Part shown: piece after piece, positions 61,567 through 64,000 of the stretch
Position numbering within the stretch: position 1 is the first letter of the stretch
Layout of the letters: the number at the start of each line of letters is the position of its first letter
DNA from: Alkalibacillus filiformis
GTDB taxonomy: Bacteria > Bacillota > Bacilli > Bacillales > Alkalibacillaceae
Length of the DNA: 64,000 bases
Reading direction: 5' to 3'
NCBI RefSeq assembly: GCF_030814115.1
Contig: NZ_JAUSUP010000007.1
Location: forward strand, 1-64,000
Made by a program: the position numbers and the translations under genes
The notes under the pieces: generated by a model
Database searches by the model: none
The model's input: the letters and a program-made list of their open reading frames with translations, nothing else
What the model was told of the DNA's origin: nothing

Positions 61567-61703
61567 TAAGCGAACGCTCAATTAATTAAGCGTTCGCCTG
61601 ATTATCGTGGATTTCGCTCGATTATTGTGATTTTCTCTTAATTAATTAAAATTTCGCCTGAATATCAAAAAATCGCCTGATCCCGCAATAATCAGGCGAT
61701 TTC
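61567..61703 (+). repeat. 20-bp repeat array, CGCCTGAATAT variant, with terminator
   Basis: GCGAACGC ... GCGTTCGCCTG inverted start, five TTTCGCYYGAWTAT units, and a closing hairpin AATCGCCTGAT / ATCAGGCGATT with T-runs on the minus strand that ends the small gene transcript at 61713. It stands side by side with the CGCCGGAATAT array, so two variants meet here. Confidence 0.9.
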
Positions 61704-61712
61704 CCTATCAAA

Positions 61713-61922
61713 CTACTTGTCCTTCTTATACTTCCTCTCACTCTGCGAGGTATTCTGACTCTTCTTCTTGTTGCGCTGCTTTTGGTTGCGTTCTTCAATC
61801 TTCACGTCCTCTAATGGTGGCTCGTCTGTTAGTTGAGAATCTTTGTGCTCATCGACAAGCGTGCGGTCTTCTTCAAATACACCTTTCTTCTTCGGGTCAA
61901 TACTCTCTTTGTTGCGGTCCAT
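61713..61922 (-). CDS. Small hydrophilic basic/acidic protein, unknown
   Basis: A 69-residue highly charged protein without hydrophobic stretches: an acidic first half and a Lys/Arg/Gln-rich end (RNKKKSQNTSQSERKYKKDK). It is probably disordered. No family recognised. AAAGGTGG lies before the ATG. Ends against a repeat-derived terminator. Confidence 0.6.
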   Translation of the reverse strand: MDRNKESIDPKKKGVFEEDRTLVDEHKDSQLTDEPPLEDVKIEERNQKQRNKKKSQNTSQSERKYKKDK

Positions 61923-61963
61923 TGTAGCACCACCTTTTTGTGAGGTTTTGTAATATGTGTACC

Positions 61964-62221
61964 CTAAGTGCCATGGTTGTTAAACTTTGTCGACGAACGA
62001 AAACATCGCCCTACCTCACTCGCCAACCAAATCAACACCTCATCCCTCACCACCTCACGAAACAATCCACTGTGTACAATCCACAAAATCGTTTCGCGAA
62101 AATAATTGTAATCACCATCATTCATTAGCTTCTCAAACGCCATCATGAGCACACGCCGTAATATCATCGTCTTAAAATCATCCTTCTGCAATTGATCTAT
62201 CAAACCCTCCACCTCATTCAT
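61964..62221 (-). CDS. Small helical protein, unknown
   Basis: An 85-residue protein predicted to be all-helical: MNEVEGLIDQLQKDDFKTMI, then ILRRVLMMAFEKLMNDGDYN, then a VRDEVLIWLASEVGRC segment. No family recognised. GGGAGG before the ATG at 62221 favours this start over the GTG at 62236. It lies between the O-antigen-ligase-like gene and the hydrophilic protein gene, on the same strand. Confidence 0.55.
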   Translation of the reverse strand: MNEVEGLIDQLQKDDFKTMILRRVLMMAFEKLMNDGDYNYFRETILWIVHSGLFREVVRDEVLIWLASEVGRCFRSSTKFNNHGT

Positions 62222-62278
62222 AAAAAAACCTCCCACTCTATAATCGAATGGAAGATTTCAAAGTGTTATGCTTACCGA

Positions 62279-63547
62279 CTACTTCGCCTGACTAGCTCTT
62301 CGCCAAATCATCCCCAATACAACAAAGAAAAACGGCGCAACTGGGATCACACTCACGTTGAACATGACTTTCACCAAATAAGACACGACAGAAGCGAGTA
62401 ACAAAACGGTTAATAACTGCTCATTTCCTTCTGTAACACGGCTCGCACTTACACCTTTCCAAAATATTAAACTCAAAAACACGACATACACCATTAACGC
62501 TGGAACACCTAACGTCAAACCAACCTCAACGAATTCGTTATGTGAATTATCATGTCTACCATCCTCGACTCCAATCGCATCATAATAAACTTGATTAAAC
62601 GTACTTGGTCCTGTCCCAGTCCAAAAATTCTCAGCCATTAACTCAACTGAAATCACCCAAAATTGCCAACGAGCTGGTGCATCTCCTGGCTCTTGTTCTA
62701 CGACTTGCCTAGCATCTTCTCCAACGGACATAAACTCTCCTAAAACAAAATGATCTTCAGTAAAATCGATGATCACCATCGTGACGAACAAAGCAGTCAA
62801 CATAACCGTCCACCGCTTCAACAAATCTCTCCGTTTAATAATCATGAACCCTGTAATGACTAACGCCCCAGCCAATAGACCGATCCAGCCAGCTCTCGCA
62901 CTCGTGTATAACAGTGCGATAAAAATGATAACTCCAATCATTAGCCACATCGTCATATATTTCGTCTGGTTGCTCATTAAGTAAACGATGAACAAAAACA
63001 TTAACATGAGCATCGCATAAGTGCCGAAATGGTTGCTATTATCGAAGAACGCCCAACTTTTAATAAATTCACGCTCAATCGGTTCTTCCAACAATAAATT
63101 CATCCAAAAATGCTGGAAAATACCGTACAAAGCAACAGGAATGGAGGAAATGACGATGAGCTGAATGGTTAGCAGCTGTTTCCGTTGCGGAATAAAATGA
63201 TAAGTGAAGAAAAACATCGATGCAAAACTAACCCACGCTAAATAACCTAGGAACTTATACTCTCTTCCCCACAATGATGTATAAGGGTCAACTGAAAAGT
63301 AAGTCGCCACCCCTGCCAATAGCAAAAAAAGTAACATGACATGCTCTGCTCGACTTTTTAACAGTGGAATTTCAATCGACTTAAACATCAACCGAACTAG
63401 GACGACAACCCAAAACACCAACACAAACAAAAGCAAATATATGTATTTAATTAAAGTAGAATAGAAAACATCAAAATATGGCACAATCATGATCGGAAAA
63501 AACACAACAAAGACTGTGAGCAACCACGTAAACCAGCGACTATACAC
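62279..63547 (-). CDS. O-antigen ligase/polymerase-like membrane protein
   Basis: A 422-residue membrane protein with about 11 spans. The large extracytoplasmic loop near residues 270-330 contains GTGPSTFNQVYYDAIGVEDGRHDNSHNEFVEVGLTLG-like pattern with the conserved GTGPSTF and HNEFVEVGLTLG motifs of the Wzy_C/O-antigen ligase domain. It probably joins glycan chains to a surface carrier. In Gram-positive bacteria such proteins serve in capsule or cell-wall glycan export. The gene stands alone. Confidence 0.85.
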   Translation of the reverse strand: MYSRWFTWLLTVFVVFFPIMIVPYFDVFYSTLIKYIYLLLFVLVFWVVVLVRLMFKSIEIPLLKSRAEHVMLLFLLLAGVATYFSVDPYTSLWGREYKFLGYLAWVSFASMFFFTYHFIPQRKQLLTIQLIVISSIPVALYGIFQHFWMNLLLEEPIEREFIKSWAFFDNSNHFGTYAMLMLMFLFIVYLMSNQTKYMTMWLMIGVIIFIALLYTSARAGWIGLLAGALVITGFMIIKRRDLLKRWTVMLTALFVTMVIIDFTEDHFVLGEFMSVGEDARQVVEQEPGDAPARWQFWVISVELMAENFWTGTGPSTFNQVYYDAIGVEDGRHDNSHNEFVEVGLTLGVPALMVYVVFLSLIFWKGVSASRVTEGNEQLLTVLLLASVVSYLVKVMFNVSVIPVAPFFFVVLGMIWRRASQAK

Positions 63548-63639
63548 CCAGAACTCCCCCTTTAGACCTACTTAAATTCTACCCTTAATTATCTTTTTTT
63601 TAATATTTTTCCAAAGAAGTTTGACTAGGTCTACAAACA

Positions 63640-63668
63640 AAAAACACCCACGTATAGCGTGAGTGCTT
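63640..63668 (-). terminator. Terminator after LacI remnant
   Basis: GCACTCACG / CGTGGGTGT stem with one G-T pair, followed by six T on the minus strand. Confidence 0.7.
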
Positions 63669-63677
63669 CGTTCTGAT

Positions 63678-63800
63678 TTAATTTCTTGTTGATTGACGCT
63701 GAATTAATTCAAAAGGGAAAAGCTTTCTCTTTGTTTTATGTCTTCCCCTTCAATCATAGTGATTAAACTTTCTAAATTATACTCATCGAAGGCACTAAGC
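63678..63800 (-). pseudogene. 3' remnant of a LacI-family regulator
   Basis: One minus-strand frame reads ESLITMIEGED, and after a frame shift near 63730 the next reads KRKLFPFELIQRQSTRN and a stop, the standard last residues of LacI/GalR repressors. The rest of the gene is absent: upstream is the terminator of the binding-protein gene. Only about 35 residues are left. Confidence 0.45.
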
Positions 63801-63807
63801 TGAATAA

Positions 63808-63838
63808 ACAAAACCCAAACGGCGCACCGGTTGGGTTC
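63808..63838 (-). terminator. Terminator after sugar-binding protein gene
   Basis: AACCCAAACGG / CCGGTTGGGTT stem (one mismatch) followed by T-rich sequence on the minus strand. Confidence 0.8.
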
Positions 63839-63852
63839 CATTTAAAATCAAT

Positions 63853-64000
63853 TTATTGCGTCACTAACTCTAAATCAACTGGAATGAAATCTTCTACCGA
63901 TTCACCTTCAGCAATTGATAAAGCTGTTTCAATTCCTTGCTCACCAATTACAATTGGCTGCTGTGCAATTGTAGCGTCCATTTCGCCTGCTTCTACTGCT
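63853..64000 (-). CDS. Sugar-binding protein of ABC importer, C-terminal part (RbsB-like)
   Basis: The last 48 codons of a periplasmic-binding-type protein run off the window edge. The end reads EAGEMDATIAQQPIVIGEQG, then ETALSIAEGESVEDFIPVDL, typical of type 1 sugar-binding proteins (Peripla_BP_4, RbsB-like) where a variable-arm 'TIAQQP..IG..G' motif contacts the sugar. Stop codon TAA at 63853-63855 is followed by a terminator. The upstream part, with the permease and ATPase genes, must lie outside the window. Confidence 0.8.
   Translation of the reverse strand, partial: AVEAGEMDATIAQQPIVIGEQGIETALSIAEGESVEDFIPVDLELVTQ

Noticed and set aside
61405-61703. Structured RNA or riboswitch between the epimerase and the small gene
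   Set aside because: The base pairing is explained by repeat units and a terminator; no known riboswitch motif is seen.

Overview
The window reads as chromosomal DNA of a low-GC, Gram-positive Bacillaceae bacterium, probably salt- and alkali-adapted. The evidence is strong AGGAGG-type ribosome binding sites, frequent TTG and GTG starts, Bacillus-type CcpA (cre) sites, lipobox lipoproteins, and Bacillus-specific families (YfmS/YfmT-like pair, YesL, CdaR/PucR regulators, MsmK-type ATPase). Sodium symporters and a TRAP transporter fit a saline habitat; that part is inference. No rRNA, tRNA, prophage, transposase or CRISPR was seen.

Layout. 0.2-4.8 kb: an aldehyde (vanillin-type) dehydrogenase, a soluble chemoreceptor under a cyclic-di-GMP-I riboswitch, a flavin reductase, a DUF3237 protein and an alpha/beta hydrolase, suggestive of sensing and breakdown of an aromatic compound. 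4.9-9.6 kb: ribokinase, DUF1028 protein, YhdT plus a sodium:solute symporter, and a nucleoside hydrolase with a cre site, a plausible nucleoside/ribose salvage set. 9.7-12.5 kb: Zn-ribbon protein, a permease and a PucR-type regulator. 12.5-22 kb: a decaying amino-sugar locus (nagB and nagA look intact, an RpiR-type regulator is cut short by a repeat array, the sugar kinase is a pseudogene) split by a block of small accessory genes. 22-36 kb: a sugar locus with a shared-type ABC ATPase carrying an in-frame TGA, a formylglycine-generating enzyme, a cytoplasmic sulfatase, two GH65 phosphorylases, beta-phosphoglucomutase, LacI regulator, YesL protein, two permeases and a binding lipoprotein. It looks built to import and break down a sulfated alpha-linked disaccharide. 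36.8-39.8 kb: second nucleoside hydrolase, FAD oxidoreductase, EamA transporter. 40-51 kb: a ten-gene catabolic operon (GlcD/GlcF-like oxidase, TRAP transporter, SDR, PPC/DUF296 protein, acyl-CoA ligase, thiolase, DUF35) with a perfect cre site, next to a CdaR-type regulator. 51-56 kb: acyltransferase, small secreted protein, Zn-ribbon membrane protein, NERD protein and an interrupted SLC13 permease. 56.6-61.4 kb: Fe-alcohol dehydrogenase, TPP enzyme, BASS transporter and sugar-nucleotide-type epimerase. 61.7-64 kb: two small unknown proteins, an O-antigen-ligase-like protein, a LacI-family remnant and the end of a sugar-binding protein.

The most striking genome-wide feature is a set of thirteen intergenic arrays of degenerate 20-bp direct repeats, in three sequence variants that look like one superfamily. 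Several end in a hairpin built from their own units that serves as a terminator. One array has cut off the 5' part of a regulator gene, and two near-identical arrays flank the NERD gene. The window also has several broken genes, three of them with in-frame TGA codons.
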